DNA from: Pedobacter sp.
GTDB lineage: Bacteria; Bacteroidota; Bacteroidia; Sphingobacteriales; Sphingobacteriaceae
Assembly (NCBI GenBank): GCA_004295885.1
Contig: SEDG01000017.1
Location: 1-37,725, forward strand
Length of the DNA: 37,725 bases
Direction: 5' to 3'
The notes below the pieces were generated by a model, which saw only the letters and a list, made by a program, of their open reading frames with translations, was not told the DNA's origin and made no database searches. Shown piece after piece: positions 37,533 to 37,725 of the stretch (position 1 is the first letter of the stretch; each line of letters begins with the position of its first letter). The position numbers and the translations under genes were made by a program.

Positions 37533-37725
37533 CAGTAAGTTTGTTTGAGGTATCAAATATAGCTTAATACAACGAACTTTTGTTTCTGATTAAAATTCGA
37601 AATATTGTTGATTTCTGTAAAATTCTTAAGTGTTTTTTAAATTTTATATATAAAAATTCGTAAAAATTGCTTTTTAAAATCATTAAATGTCAGAATTAGC
37701 CTTTTTAATTGTCTTTATTTCGAAA

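Noticed and set aside
37687-37725. Possible + gene starting MSELAFLIVFISK at the right edge
   Set aside because: Only 13 codons are visible before the window ends, which is insufficient evidence.
1-37725. Anti-phage defence system, prophage, integrative element or biosynthetic cluster
   Set aside because: No nuclease, toxin, retron RT, integrase, transposase, NRPS/PKS or CRISPR features found among the ORFs; the genes are mainly core metabolism and surface functions.

Overview
This AT-rich chromosomal window looks like Bacteroidota, probably Sphingobacteriaceae/Pedobacter-like (gene content, TAnnTTTG promoters, a T9SS type-B C-terminal domain). I found no integrase, transposase, phage gene, CRISPR array, rRNA or tRNA. 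Most genes are housekeeping or accessory: a MurF-Alr fusion (5'-truncated by the window edge), GH30, DUF502, LOG, an SSS transporter, recR, SDR, a Kir-type K+ channel, a Tricorn/S41 protease, trp genes, GH2, NhaA, a very large T9SS type-B PHP-domain surface protein with a PorP/SprF partner, a YrdC/Sua5-like protein, FMN glutamate synthase, asnS and two convergent histidine kinases.

The strongest unannotated signals are:
(1) A trp leader peptide, MIQINANKNWWWHYATA*, with a hairpin over its 3' end and a downstream intrinsic terminator. It sits directly in front of trpD, not trpE.
(2) A trp locus with trpD, trpF and trpB intact, no trpE, trpG or trpC, and an apparent deletion that joins the end of trpB to the middle of trpA. 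This removes the TrpA N-terminus, including the catalytic acids.
(3) A set of intergenic inverted repeats. Each has arms built from its own iterated short word: different words at each site, but the same architecture.
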